A stretch of DNA of 64,000 nt from Rhyacophila brunnea (GCA_022495005.1 JAGYXB010001358.1:169179-233178); one strand, 5' to 3'; shown: positions 42,001-57,000, numbered from the stretch's first letter. Made by a program: numbers and translations. Notes: generated by a model not told the origin, from the letters alone.

Positions 42001-45000
42001 ATTTTTATGTATAAATATTTTTATGTAGGTAAGTATAAATAATAAATAAATTCGATTTATTTTTGAGTTCAAGAATTTCATATTTTGAGTTGATTTTAAG
42101 ACTTCAAGTAATGGAACCTATCTACCATTTTTGTATGGGCACCTTATCTTTTTTTACACGGTTTTGTTTTGCACGGTAGTCTTTGGAATGTATCCCCCGT
42201 GCAAAAAAATGATCGTGTGTATAATAAAAATGTCATATACTTAGTTAGAAAATACAGCTAATGTTAATGAAACATAATTATGTATGTTTTCTTAATTTAT
42301 TTAATTTTTACCGGGTATTATCCCACAGCGTTTCTTCGAGTCTACTTTCTATTTTCTGTAATCCACCATGTTTACAATAAGAAAAAGTTATTCGGGTCGC
42401 TCCTGAATTAGTGTAGTAACCTCACCTTGCAAGTCACGGGTTCGGTTGATTCACACGTAGTGAATTCTTCAAAGTTGGCTGCACTGCATTTGTCCTTAAT
42501 TTCTGTCGCTCTCGGGTAATCGACCAGGTCTCGAGCGCTAGCTGGTTTGCATATCCATTGTGCACCGATACATTCGCTGGAATTTTCAATAAAATTAATA
42601 AACAATGGGTGAAGTCTAACGGTGTTATTCGCTAATTCACCTTTGATTGAATAAAAAAATTATTTTACGAAACCTTTGTGAGGCAAGTGAAATAAAAGAA
42701 GCACCCCTGGTGAAACTGTGAAGAGTTTGATGGGTTTATGGTTGATGTTATACGGCTTAAGCGTCGGTCTATAGCGTCGTGGGCCCTAGGTTCGAATCCT
42801 GGGTCTGACAAATGCACATATTGTTTTTCAATTTGTGTATGAGTCAGAGTATGGACCTAATAGGTTGAGCAAGTGGCAGAGATCCATTTCTCGTAAAAAC
42901 TAAAATCTGTTAATACAAACCTCCACGGAGTGGAGGCCCATATAATCTCATTAGATCGGACATGGTCAAAAAAAAATAAATAGTTGATGTTGCACAGAAA
43001 AAAAACACCTATGACAAAATGGAATTTGCTTCAAAGATTTTGATAAGGAAACATTTCCATCAAAAATACTCTCAAACAGTGGTGATTTTAGGTACTTGAT
43101 TGTTTGAGGCACTGACAGGTTTGGTGGCCCCTTTGTGAAAATGTAGCCTTTGCGATAAACCACCATTGAGTATTACAATGCAAAAATAGTTACCAAGAAC
43201 TTTTATGCTTCCATTATTCTATATATTAAGATATCGGCACTTTCTAATAAAGCATTTGTTCATTCATTTGTTCCTTCATTTGCTGCCCTTTATAATGTGC
43301 CAGCCCTAAGCAACGCATGACCTGCTTACACCCATGCGACGTCGTTGACACTATTTCATTCAGACCATATTGTCTTTGAAATTATTCACCATAGATTCTG
43401 CTGCTTTTGTCCGGGTCGCACTTCCTTGTAATGCAGAGGGAATTCGATTTCGTTGTATCGGCAGGGGCACGTTCCAATAGGGACACATTCTCCGTGAGTG
43501 TCCAGAGCCTGTCCCGGGGGGCAGTTGCAGCCTTCCACGCAACGCGGCTTGCACCTGGCTTCGTCAGCTTGATCGGCAGCGTCTTCATAACCACCTGCTA
43601 GATCGTAACAACTGCGGGTGCACGAGTCGCCGCACACTTGATACGTCTGTCCGCCGGGACAGTGAACCTCTAAAAAAATTAACAGTGTTGTTAGATTCAA
43701 TTTTCTATTGAATGAATCTGAAATTCAAATACAGTAGGCGCTCGGTAATCCGGCACGTCCAATAGTCCACCATTTTGCAACTCAGCTCTCCTGCTCTTCA
43801 ATCTGGCAGGTTTCACATTAAACTGCCGGATTACAGAGCGGAGAGCCATTCGCTCGGCAGTTCGGTGCTCAACCTTGACAGATGATTTATTATTTCCTAT
43901 AGAAATCCAATAATCCGGCATTTCCGACAATCCGGCATAGGTGAAAAAATAAGGGTGGTGGATTACCGAGCACATACTGTATAAGAAAAGGAGAATTCAA
44001 TATCGTTGGATCCATCACAGGAGTGCCATATAAAGATCAAAAATAAAAAATGTCCGGTGGTTGTTTATCCAGACAAATCTTATAATCGATTTTTAACTAA
44101 CTTCCCGACTAGCTAAACATTTGAAACATTTAGAATATATCAGAACACGATGCCAATGCATTCTTTTAATACTTTTAGCCATCTTTAAGTAGAATTGAAT
44201 CCATTTTCAGTTAATTCTGTTTTGTATGAAAAGTTATTTCGGAAGAAATCCGTAATCCAATCCACTATTATTGGTTGCTAAGGGGGTGGTCCTAGCAACT
44301 AAATTATTAATATATACGTGCGTTACTATGGAAATCAAAATGACATTTCAGTATTCTATATTTGTTTGTTTCAAAATAGCAAAAAAAATGATTTGTTGAC
44401 GATTGCCTTATTTGTCCTAAATCATTAATACATAGGATTGTCAAGTTTATATGATTCAACAGAAAACTTAAAAACGTGGTATATAAAAAGTTCTTTTCAT
44501 CTTGTAACTATTTTCTCATATAATTTACATACCATCGGTGTTTTGTAAAAAGGGCGAATTAACCAAAATGCTAATTAACAGGAGGAGGATTTTTAACTTT
44601 TGACATTTATTTGTTTATTACCTGTGGATGATTATAAATATCTAACAAGTTTATAATAAAGCTTAGAAAGAATACTGTCATTGTAATAAGTATTATTATA
44701 TAATATTTTAAAAGGCCTAATATGTCACATTCGCTTTTTATTTCGTAATTTTGATTAATTAAATTTTAGTTGATTATCGTTTTTAAGCACTTTCCTGTGG
44801 AGATACAAATTCGCCGTTTTGACACAACAAAGATAGTGGGGTACATATCGTATTTTCATTAAAATCTCGATTTCGCCAAAATGGTTGATTTGCCCTTTTT
44901 ACAAAACACCGACGATACTATGTTTTATAACATGAAAAAGTATTGTTACGTGGACATTCTATAATTGAGAATAAAGGTAAGTTATTTCTGTTGTGACCTT

Positions 45001-48000
45001 TGAAATTTTTCTGCAAGTGCATGAAGTATGGTTAAGTTGGTTAACTCCACAAATATTAAGATCGTACAGTTTACATTCCAATTTTTATCGGCCATTTTTT
45101 ACGTTGATTGTGATTACTTACTCGAGCGCAGTTAAATTTTACAGGATTTTTCAACTAAATAATAATGTCAAAGTGTAGTATTACTGGCTGATTATCTACT
45201 CATCATGACAGATTGTTTTTTTTATATGCTATACAAATTGGAAAATAAATGTCATAGCAGTAGTGTGAAGTTCTCTACAGATGAACATGCAATGCAAAAT
45301 CACTTGTAGCTAATTTCATATTTGGACTGGTGGTCCTTTTTTTGCTTCAATTTCATACTAGAGGTCCATATTATGTTCTTTTTAGTGATAATAACTTGAT
45401 TAAACAACAACGTCTTCCCATCATCTATATGCATGCTTAGTAAAACAGGACTTACCGCATTCTTTGACGTTAAATCTCCACTGGATCTTGACACCGGCTA
45501 AAGCGCATTCGGTTGCATAAGCTCCGAGGATGGGGCACAGGCATCTGTCAATAGGCGCTTCGCACGAGCACATGTCGTACATGCAGTCTTCATAGAACGG
45601 GGTAACGTCCACACTCCAGTGACATTCTGCCAACGACAAGAAACAATATATTGTAATTATTAATAAAATATAGATTGTTTATAAACATCAACGTTTTCAT
45701 ACATTTTTGAGTTCAGATTTATTTACTATAATTTCATACATTTGACATGTTTCCATTACAATAATATTTATAAAAACCTTAATAAAAACGGTAGACAATC
45801 GAGTGAGATTTTTTAGAGGCCACTTGGAGTGTTCAAAACTCAATCTACCACATGGTCACAAATTTCTTTCTGAAGTTATACTTCTTTAGGCGCGTTTGGA
45901 AAATCTGATCAGAGTGTATTTTTGGCATGTGACATGTAACACATATTTTATTTTTTCACACAAAAATAAACGTACTCGATTGGATTCAAACCACCGATTA
46001 TTCGGTTATCAGCCGAACGCACTGCCTTTATGCGACAAGATGATACTGCAATCGTGACGATTATACAGTATAATATTATAGTTTAGAATCGTTCCGTTGC
46101 CTAGGCAGCGAATTTATTATTAACGGCCATTTGCAATTCCTTACGTCAACAAACTATTAAACGTCATAGTGGCAGTTGTTACTTTAAAAATAAAAACAAC
46201 GATAAATAATTATATAATTTAGTAATATAACTTAAAGTGTATAGAAATAAACCAACGGCGTTTCAAAAAGCGGTCCTTTTTCTTGAATGTGTAATTTAAC
46301 AAGATAATTAAGAGTTAGTCGAAGAATCTAGGTTATCACAAGTTTTGTTTTTGTTTTGTTACGCCAAAAACGTATAAAAAATACGTGCGTACATAAGTAT
46401 TTAACCTATTTTTTTATTATTATTTAAAGCAAAGTAATTCACATTGGTTATTAAATACTACGAATGCAATGTTAGCGACATTTACATGTTACATCATTAT
46501 AGAGCAGACTATGGAACCAGACGAAGGGGGCCCAACCGCCAGGTAGCAAAAATTATTTTATTACATTTTTTAAAACATGAATTTACATAATGGATGGATT
46601 AGATAAATGACATTTTCACATCCGCTCAATTCTGTGTTACCTAAAAGGCTTTCCTCTATGTAAGGATGTATCGCTTAGTTGTGATCACTTTATGTCAGAT
46701 TCCCACAGCCTATCTCTACTCTTCACCACAGATCACAGTGATAGATTCGTATGCTTCAGTTGTCTTTTCGCGATAGCCATATTTGTCTTCCATTTCAAAA
46801 TCCGTACTTAATATTAATTCTTCTTTTTCTTGTTCCATCCCCTATTGAAGGCTACCCTTCATCAGAGAGATATTTGTTTTATTGTCTGCTACCTGGTACA
46901 GTTAGGTAAAGCTGCACTTTCATTTAAATTTTGGAAAACAGAGAAGTATTACCCAAAAATTAGTGCACAGTGATTGACACGGAGAGAACCTTTTACCTTT
47001 GATCACGGTGCAATCAATTGGGTGTTCATAATATACATTTTGTTAGGGCGTGATGAATTAGAGCAATGTTTCTTAACCTTTTTACATCCGCGGACCACAA
47101 AAAAATGAAAAAATATTTTGCGGACCATCAACATTGGAATAAAATAATAAATATTTATATTTACACTACTTTTTGAAACAATTGTCGAAATATAATACAA
47201 CCCCAATTCAAATGTTGGGTTTCTAGGTAAACCAAGTCCCCCCGTCCTTCCATGAAACGATTTATGACTATATACAATTTAGTGTTATTCATTCCGGAAA
47301 TGGCTTGTTAATTCATTGTGAACCCCTGTAGGTGCAAGAGTTCTGAAAGATATTTATTACTTGAAATTTAATATAAGCTTTTAAAAATGGATACTAACTA
47401 TTTTTGAACTGCAGAAAATTTTTGCAGCCCACCCAAAAATCTTCGCGAAACACCGGTTAAGAAACTATGAATCATCGAATAATATTCACCTTCAAAAAGT
47501 TGACTCTTCAATTTGGCACAGAGCCTTTCAGCCGTCGCTTGGTTCTGGATACGAGCTTTGCAAGGATGAGGAGGTTCCTTCTCGGGGAGATCCAAACATT
47601 TTTCTCCAGTCTTCCACTCGTTGGCAAACGGAATCACCGACTGCTCCACATCACCTTCAGGAGTCAAGAAGTCATCTTTTTGGTTGGAGTTGAATGTTCC
47701 GCACAAACCCTGACAAAACAACACATTGTTATTAAGATAAGCACTACAATGACAGATACTAATGTGATACATAACCTCAAAATAATGTTTGGGGGTATTT
47801 GGATTCAACCATAGGTGTCACATGCAGATACTAGGGAGAAATTAGATATAGGGTGGTGATAGCCAAAATCAGCTATGACCTGCCCATCACACATGAAAAA
47901 ATTGCAATATCTCAAGGAACATAATATGAATAAAAAGATATGGCCGGAGTAGACCCTGGTGGACCTGTTTTGGACCATAAGAGACAATGAAAAGAAAATG

Positions 48001-51000
48001 CTAAAAATCTTTGAAATATGGTGCTGGAGACGGGCAGCTGCTGAGGATATCATAAGCAGAACATAGAAACAATGCCTCAATACATTAATGAAAGACTGAC
48101 TTCTGTCTGCATGTATCGTATTATGTTATTCTATGGACATACTTTTCGCACAGAGAGGATGAACGCCGGTGAGCTGGAGCCATCAGGTGAAGAAGGTGAA
48201 GGCATTCACTTTCAAAACCCATATCATCCGCTACATGGCTTGCAGAGAATAGGGAATGTTAGAGAAAGAAAACGTTTATCATTATTCCAGAGTGATCACA
48301 ATGCCAAGTCTTGAGGACAATTGTTAGGAAAACTCTTCATAGGGGGTTAAGGTTTACACCAGATTGTAGAGCCAATAGTGATGATGATGAAAGATTATGT
48401 AGTTACCTTTGTTTTACCCTGGAAGCTGGCCGGTGCGTCAATGTGAACTCTAGTAAGACCATCCCACCAAATTTCAAGACCATTCGGCAATGAAACTGAA
48501 ATCAAAAAATAATATCATATTAAATTAATACTACCTACCAAAGAGTTTGACTATAACAAGAGGGAGCCATATAAAATTTTAGTAGGTATTAAAATACTTG
48601 ATGGCATTTCTGAAACGTTTTTAGTGTAATTGAATCGGTGGTATGGCAGAATTAATATTTTGTACGATGGAGAATTGCAATTGAAACATGGCGGTTTGTT
48701 TATAGCCGTCATCGTCATGTTCTGTTGATTTCGTGAATTTGTCTAATATGTGAATAATGATTCAATTCCATATTATTGAGAAGCCATTTGACGATTCATG
48801 ACTTATTTCAATTATTTCCATTGAAAGTTTAAACCAGACGGATTCGGTAACTATACGAATTAGGCATACAGTATTGTTCGGGATTTATAAATGAAAATGC
48901 TTTTCTAATTGTAGAAAAATTGCATCACCCTTACCCAATATGAAAATGGAGGACACGGCCCTGATTTTACTTCCGTGAACTTTGATCGGCAGTTTGGCGA
49001 TCTCCTTTCCGTTGATGACTACCTCGCGACCCTGCTTCAGGTGGATGACATCTCCTTCAGACCTCACAGTCACCGACTTGGTGCACGAAGGCATTCCCAG
49101 TGAACTATCGGCCGCTATATCCATATCCTATAGAAATATGAGAATGAAATAAAATCACACACAACATGGCAAAATTTTTGTAATAAATACCACAAGTAAA
49201 ACTTATTGCAACATCTTAATTCATGAATACGATGGATTTAAGATTACGTACCTCCGATATAGCTCCTGAGCAGGCAACATTCTCCGCTTCGACGCTGTAG
49301 TTGGATCCCTTGATGAGGAAGTAGGTGCACTGGCCCATGAAGTTGTAGCGCTTGCCATCAAAAGTCTGGTAATGCGGGTCACCGATGGCAGAACACCTCG
49401 ATCCGCAAGCCACTTGGGTACATATCCACTTTGCATTGTGACATGTGCTGAATAAAACAGATAACTTTCTAACTATGCTTGGCTTCATGTAATTCTATAT
49501 AAAATATGAAATTACGTGAAAGCAAGTATGGTTTTATAATATGTAGCAAGTAGCATCCATCACTTAACGTAGCTTGGACATGTGACATCTTTGTGGTACA
49601 GCAGTGAAAATTCTGTCGTGGTGACCGACGTATGTTACAAAAACGATTTACGCTAGCCAGGTCTCACATGGCGAGAGGCGAGGGACATGGCAAAGGAACT
49701 AGGGAAGTTTGCCTGCCCTATGCTCCGATAATAGATAGGGTGAAATAGCAGTCATTGCAATGTGCATGATTCATATGCGGTATTGCTTTAAACCAGGGGT
49801 GGGCAAACTGCGGCCCGCCGGGTATTTTTTTGCGGCCCACCATCATTAATTGTACTTCTGATTATGAATAACTTTTTTATAATTTTTTAAAAAATATTGA
49901 CAATAGATTAAAATTTGAAGAATTTGTTGTTTCGTAAATGTATTATCTCAGTACGTCTTCCTTGCGTCTCGTCTCACACTATGTAACCACTATTTTCTAC
50001 GTTGGTAAAATGGTATTTTACTTGCGGCCCGCCGCTCATTTTGAATTCTTGAATTTGGCCCCCCATCCAAAAAGTTTGCCCGCCCCTGCTTTAAACCTAT
50101 AAAAAGTAAGCTGATTCAGAAATTTTAACACACCAATCATAGGGTATATTACATTATATAAAATATATTATAAAGAAATCGTCTCCTTCGTGATATTGCA
50201 GTTACACCAACAATATGCTTACCACGTATTGCACTCCTTGGGAACAGTTGCGCCGGGCGGGAACTGTTTTCCTCGGAGGCGGCACGGGCATTGATCCTTG
50301 GTGACACACTTTCCTCCGTGCAGGAGCGTGCCTGCGGGACAGAAGCACCCTTCCGTGCACGACTCGTCTGATTCTTCAGCAGGAGAGCCCTCCGACAAGG
50401 TGGATGCAGCACTGCCACAAGACTTTTGAATGGATGGCCCGCAAGCTTGGTATATGCGTCCTCCGGTACAGGTTAATACTGAAAAATAATTATAAATATT
50501 TTTATTATGGAAGTTTAAAATTTTGTCATTGACGCTTAGTGTACGACCTGAGTGGACAGCGTTTGGCGGTGCATGAGCGGCGTGCGTAACTCAAACGTAT
50601 AACCGTGTGTGAAATGTTCGTATACAATGTCTTTTTTTGGTTATACTTTATACGCTTGAGTTGCGCACGCCGCTCACGTCCCGCCAAACGCTGTCCACTC
50701 AGGCTGTACACTTACGGAGTTGCCCATATACCCAAAATACCTGCAGAGTCCACTCTCAGTTTTGACTACTGTGAAATTAGCTGTATAATAATGATATTAA
50801 ACCTTATTGGATGCGCACCACTTCCTCGCAATTATGAATAGCTCCGATTGCCATGCGCAAAATGTCAAAATCATTCTTACTATCAACACGTAAAAACCTA
50901 TGCAAAATTAGATAAAATCAAGACATAATATTTTATTATCTGTGGAAGAGCCAAATATCTTTTTCCCTATTTATATTTTATTAGGCCATGAATGGTAAAC

Positions 51001-54000
51001 ATTATTCGTGGTCTTGAACTCGCTTTGCGTCATAGAGGAGGCCATGTTGAAATTTATTTATTAGATTATAATATTCACTTACAGCATGTATCCTGATCTC
51101 GCCATTTTGACAAAGCTTTGATTCCCTGTGCCACACATTGACCGGCGTACACTTCAAGACTGTCACATCCACATTCTTCACGAGCTGAAAAATAATATAA
51201 TAAGTTATTATCATTTTTATTCTGACATTATAATGTTATAAAGTTATGCCAATTATTTCTTTCCATTCTTCATCTCTTCCCGCTCCCTTTGTTTGGATGT
51301 ATGTAACAATAATCTATAATACCACCTTGTACGAAGAAAATATACTATAATATACAGGTTAGTCTTAAAGCAAATTATCTAGAAATACCAGTTATATCGA
51401 TCGCATAGCTTCACCTAGATTCTAGATGTTCTAAATGTTGATGTATTTCCCAACCATATTTCTGCAAATTTTATAGTTACCTAACTAATTCTGAAGAAAA
51501 AATGAATTCCGTCAAATAAAAAATGCACATAGGCAATACTATTTTTAATTTAACTTTTGTAAGTAAATACGAATGTATTTTACGTTACATGTACAACTCG
51601 GAAGAAAATTAGTGAGATTCTGTGCTATGCTTCGTCTTCAAATGATCTTCAAGATGACCTTTTTGCCCCCCAAAACATTCAAAATTGCCCCCGAATATAA
51701 ACCTGTATATTTTCAATAATCATACTTCAAGGTGTCACATATGATTTATGCTAACAGCTAACATCTAATCATTTGCTGTGAAATGCATTCAGTCACTTCC
51801 ACTTTTTCACTCTTACCCTTCAGTCCATTGCGGCACCCCAATAAATACAGTCCACTTCGCAATTCAAAATTGCGAATTAGGTCTTAATATATAAGACCCT
51901 CACTTTATTCTATTTAACTTTAATTTCAATAATAATTAATATTTGCTACTTACAGTGATTCGACGGACATCCACAATAATCCCATTTACACGACTCTAGT
52001 AATAGAGAGATATCCATAATCTGTAAAAATAATATATAAATAATATTAATTACGGTGAATTAGGAGTGCATATGGGCGCAAATCCCGGGGGGCACAGGTT
52101 CGTGTCCTGCTGGGTGTCGTGTTTATTTCAAAAAGATTTTATCTAGTGATTATATTATATTTCTCAGAGTTTTTAAATTATATTCAAAAAATAAATATTA
52201 ACTACTTAGAAAAAATATTTTATTAAAAATATCTTTGTTTCAAAACCATTATAATGTAGTTCTACAACGTAAACACTAGTTCAATTAAAATAATATAATA
52301 TTATAGAGTACTACCTTGCTGCAGGCAGTAAATCTTGACTTAGTCACCAAGTTATTACAGAAGTTGGTTGCTTTCAGTGTCATTTCTTTTGGTTGCAAAC
52401 TGCAGGCGTGTTGCTCAGATGGTTTATCGTCACAGATATCTCCTGAAATAACAAAATTATAAATCAATATGACGATGCATAATCTTCTGTCATTCTCCTT
52501 TGAACGGCTGTCAACACGTGATGGCATCAGTCTATTCTTGTCTCGAGCTCCAAGGTTTCTAACTTTTCACTTTTGACAATGAAAACTATTTTTTTTCTAT
52601 ATGTCTATAGTTGGATAATCTGGTATGTCGAATAATAGAAAGTCAGAGATAATTAAAAATGAAGGTGTTCTCTATTTACCTCCAATTGTTTTAACCTGCC
52701 AGCTATTGGCGAGGGTTGCGATAGACTTGGGTACAATTCTTTCTTTGGTTGTCATGTCGTTGTTGGGATTCCCATCGATGATTCCGCACAGACCTTCCGT
52801 TCGGTTCCACAGCGATTCAGTCACATCCACTTGCACCAATTGCTGCAATTCGAATAGGTAGGTAGTTTACTACAGATATTGTTTATTATGTATATCAAGT
52901 CAAATAGAGATCAAACGAAAGATGTTGAAGAAAACCTTCTCATTTGATGATGTAGCTTAAATATAGGAAAGTGAAGCTGAAAGAGGGTCAATAAGGCTTT
53001 TGATTAAATTAGCTGCAAGTAATTGTGCTACAAGATATATTTTCCAGAGATGCACTGTGGTAAACACACCTTTTCGAGTCTTTACGATTCAATAGATCAC
53101 CTTTACAAGTATAAAAAAACTTTTTTTATACAATAATCCATCATTATCTAGATGAAAACACACATAAAATCATAAATAACAGTATCATCATCAGCTGAGG
53201 GTCATCCACTGGTGGATGAAGGTCTCCGCTAGCTCTATCCACTCTTCACCATGTATATCGACCAAACTGCAAGTGGGTTTTAGGGCATCCATGTATTCCT
53301 TTACTGCCTCTTACGTATCACTGTGACTGCATTTGTCCAGCGGTTGTCGACTCGCCTCGTTTGGCGACCTCTATCATATTGTATTATCTTGTCTGCCTCC
53401 GTATAAATTGGTTTCTTTTTTCGTCTTTCCGCATTATACCCAACATGCACTTTTCACATATTATAAGTATGAAAATAAAAATTACAATTTATATTGAAAC
53501 AATAAATTGAGTAGGTACTTATATAGGTAATATTAACCTTGGCATTCCACTTGATTTTGATTCCGAGGGATTCGAGATTGGCTTGCACCATGTGGCCGGC
53601 CATTTCCACTCTTAGTCCTGGCAGCTGTGCTGGAATAGGCAACAATCGCTTGCTGCTTTTGAATATAACTCCACCATCGCCTGTCGGACATAAAAATATG
53701 ATTTTAAATATATAGAGTTGAGACCGATTTGGGACAGGCGCTGCTTCACTAAAGGTTACTAAGTCCTGTGTAGTAGTGCTGTGGCGAAGATTTGATACTA
53801 ACTGTAACTGCTAACTGAAGGTATATTATTAAATATTAATCACTATCTAAGTGTGTATTGTTATTTTTTTTTTGTTTGTTATAACAGTTAACCTCGGTCC
53901 AAAAGACAGTCATCGCCACTGTCGCACTGGTCATCTGAGAGCGAGCCTTTTACAGTGATGTGTGTCTTAGTATTATTGGTAATCTTACTTGCAGATTCCA

Positions 54001-57000
54001 ATGTGTATTCCTTATCTTGCAAGAATATGGACAAACGTCTGCTGCCATCGACATTTTGGATTGTCACACTGAAGGTCTCGTCTTGCGAATCACGCACCAG
54101 AGTATGCGGGCAGGCCGAGTTGAAACTGTAAAATAAAACATTAATACTAAATAGATGTTTTGTACAGGACAATGTTATTATTATTAACATGGTAAATTGA
54201 GGCTAGAGTTGCAATTTAACTAGCACTTTTAAGAATATGAACGACATGACATGATAACATAAATTTTACTATATATAATTATATTGTAGACTAATGGTAT
54301 TGGAGATGCACCACGACCAATACCTAGGGGGTCCATAAGCTGTTTGAAGAATAACCTTTGAGACAAACTTATTTTAATGTGCAATGTTAGATTCAATGCT
54401 TCAGCTGTTTTCATGTGATATATTTTTTTTAAACTGCCCTTACCCTATCACATCTGACATGGAGTCGAAATCGGTTATGACTTCAACTACCAATCAAAAA
54501 ACCTGCTGCTGGTTCGTTTGATAGACATGTTGGAAAATAATCTGTGTTTATAAGTTTATTCATAAGTTAGGTTAGGTTGAAATTTAGCTAACTTAGGAAT
54601 TGTGTAAAGCCTCAATTACATTGAGCTTCTTTACGAGCTGTTTATTGGCGAATTTACAATCTGCCTGTAAAGTCGCCCAGTGTAATCATCGAATAAGCTA
54701 ATAAGCAGGTTGTAAACACTCTACCGAGAAAAGTTGAAAGCCGGTCAACTTTACACGCTACACGCCGGCGTGTGGGCCTACTGCGTCTGCGCAGTAGAGC
54801 GCAGTACCAACCTCCCGGTAAAAAAACGAACTACGTTCGTCAAAATAGTCACTGGCTTGTGGCTTCTCAGCGAATGGAAAGTTTTGTGTGTAATCATCAA
54901 ATCGCAGTAGCTGAATCGCCCACTTTTAAATTCGCCAATAAACAGCTTGTAAAGAAGCTCAATGTAATTGAGGCTTAAATGAGAATTCTACCATTCTTCC
55001 TAATATTCTCATCTGTGTGTCATACTTGTTTGCTCTTTCAAGATGCAGAACTAACTTAAAATACTGTAATTTTCGCCGATTTTTAGCACTCGTCTTGAAT
55101 TAGTAGACATATTTTTATTTTGTTTCGGTGTCATTAAACTAAAAATATATCTATATATTGTATAAATGCTCACCTGTAAACTTTGCCATCGAAGGTCTTA
55201 TAATGAGCACCGCCCCACGTGAAACATACTCCTGGCTTCGGCCTTCTACTTTCTACAATGTTCATCTCGTTGATTCCGTACAAAGTCGGATCATATTCTC
55301 CGACATCGCTGTCATTCTTCATGAACTCATTGTACTAGAAAAATACTTAACAGTCAGTTTGCTACAAGAAACCTTCCTTGTTCGATAATGTCAAATCACG
55401 TAACAAAGTTTTTTTAATAGTTATCAATATTTTAGCTATTCCAAGAATCATTGACAAATCTATGTGTGTTACGAAAACCGAAATTTACATTTTAAAATAC
55501 TGCTATATTATCATGAATCTAGAATGTAATGTGACTGCACAGGGCAGGAAAGATTTTATTGGCACAGTAAGAGGAAGGTTAAGACAATACATCAGTGAAA
55601 CGGCAAATAATTTTCAACTATAGGCGTGACGAAATTTTGGACTCGCTGGCATTCGGAGAGCGAACGTCGAGGTGTGAATACGTCAATTTGTTTTATGATG
55701 GCGACGGGGGTAATTAATTGTTAAATCGTGTAAAGATGACTAAAAACGTTACCCATTTACTTGAAAAAGAAAACATGTCAATGAATATATTATTATTGTT
55801 ACTAATGGAAAAATAAACAGAACATTAAATGGACGCATGACGACGGATTTATACACTATTCTTAGCTACTTTATTAAGAAAAAATATAAAGTGCCACTCG
55901 GGGGTGTTAATTTTTTTACCTGACTCATCCAAACAAATACAATTTTGTATATCTCAAAATTTAAGATGTCGTAAAGCCCAAATGTGGCCCTGGAAGTAGC
56001 AGTGACGTAGCTAAAAATATTGGACCCCTATGCAAAATCTTGCAAAGGCCCCCGTTTCTAAAAAAGATCCATTCAGAATACAAGACAAAACATCTTTTTA
56101 GCTTTAGAATGTATTTTCCCTTCAATCGAATCGGCTTTTCCAACCAATTACGAATGACGGATTAAACGACGGATTTATATGACAAATTATATTTCGTTCG
56201 GCATGCGTCATTTGCACCCGCGACCCGCAATCCGCGCATCGCCTAGCCACGATCTTTTTAGACCATGCCTCAACTGAGGTATAGCCTTAATCAAAAACCA
56301 CAGTTGACATCAATTGGTATAAATATGAGAACATAAAGGTATGAACACTGATCAGATTACTTTGGATTATCCTCTCATAATACTGAATGGCTCTGTGAAA
56401 GTTTTTCTTAATAATTAAAGTAGCATTTCATTGGTATAAAAAAGTAGTTGAATAATTCTTTAAAAAATAGACAATCCAGATAATGGATAAGTTAATATTA
56501 TTAAAAATTACTACCTCTTTCCTGGAGCCGTAGTAACCGCTAGCGCCATACGTGCCTCCAGTTTTCATCGAGTGAACTTCACTTCCGCCCATCCCCTCCA
56601 TAAAACTATTCTGGGAATGTTTAGAACCCTTCGTTTTATAATCAACCCGGGTCGATCCGCCCATGGTAACCACTTGGTTGGCCCCTGTGAATAAAACAAT
56701 GGCATGTTATATAACAGGCAGTGGCGAAGGATGGAGGTAGCCTGTGGATATCCAACATAAATAGTGCGCATTAAACTTTGTCAGTCATAACTATTTGATT
56801 TCATTGAAATAAGAATAAAAATTGCAGATAGAAATGATTAGTTTTTAAAATTCAATTAAACCCTGCCTTAATACATTAGCGGACATGACGTCTATAAATG
56901 TATTTTGTGAGATGTGATATAACATTACGTCCATAGACGTCCTGTACTGTGGAACGGAATACGACACGACGTTTATAGAAGTTGTATTTTGGATTAAAAC

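Noticed and set aside
42780..42830. tRNA gene
   Set aside because: A B box is present, but there is no complete cloverleaf, and the sequence continues into a body and A tail shared with other copies. It is a SINE.
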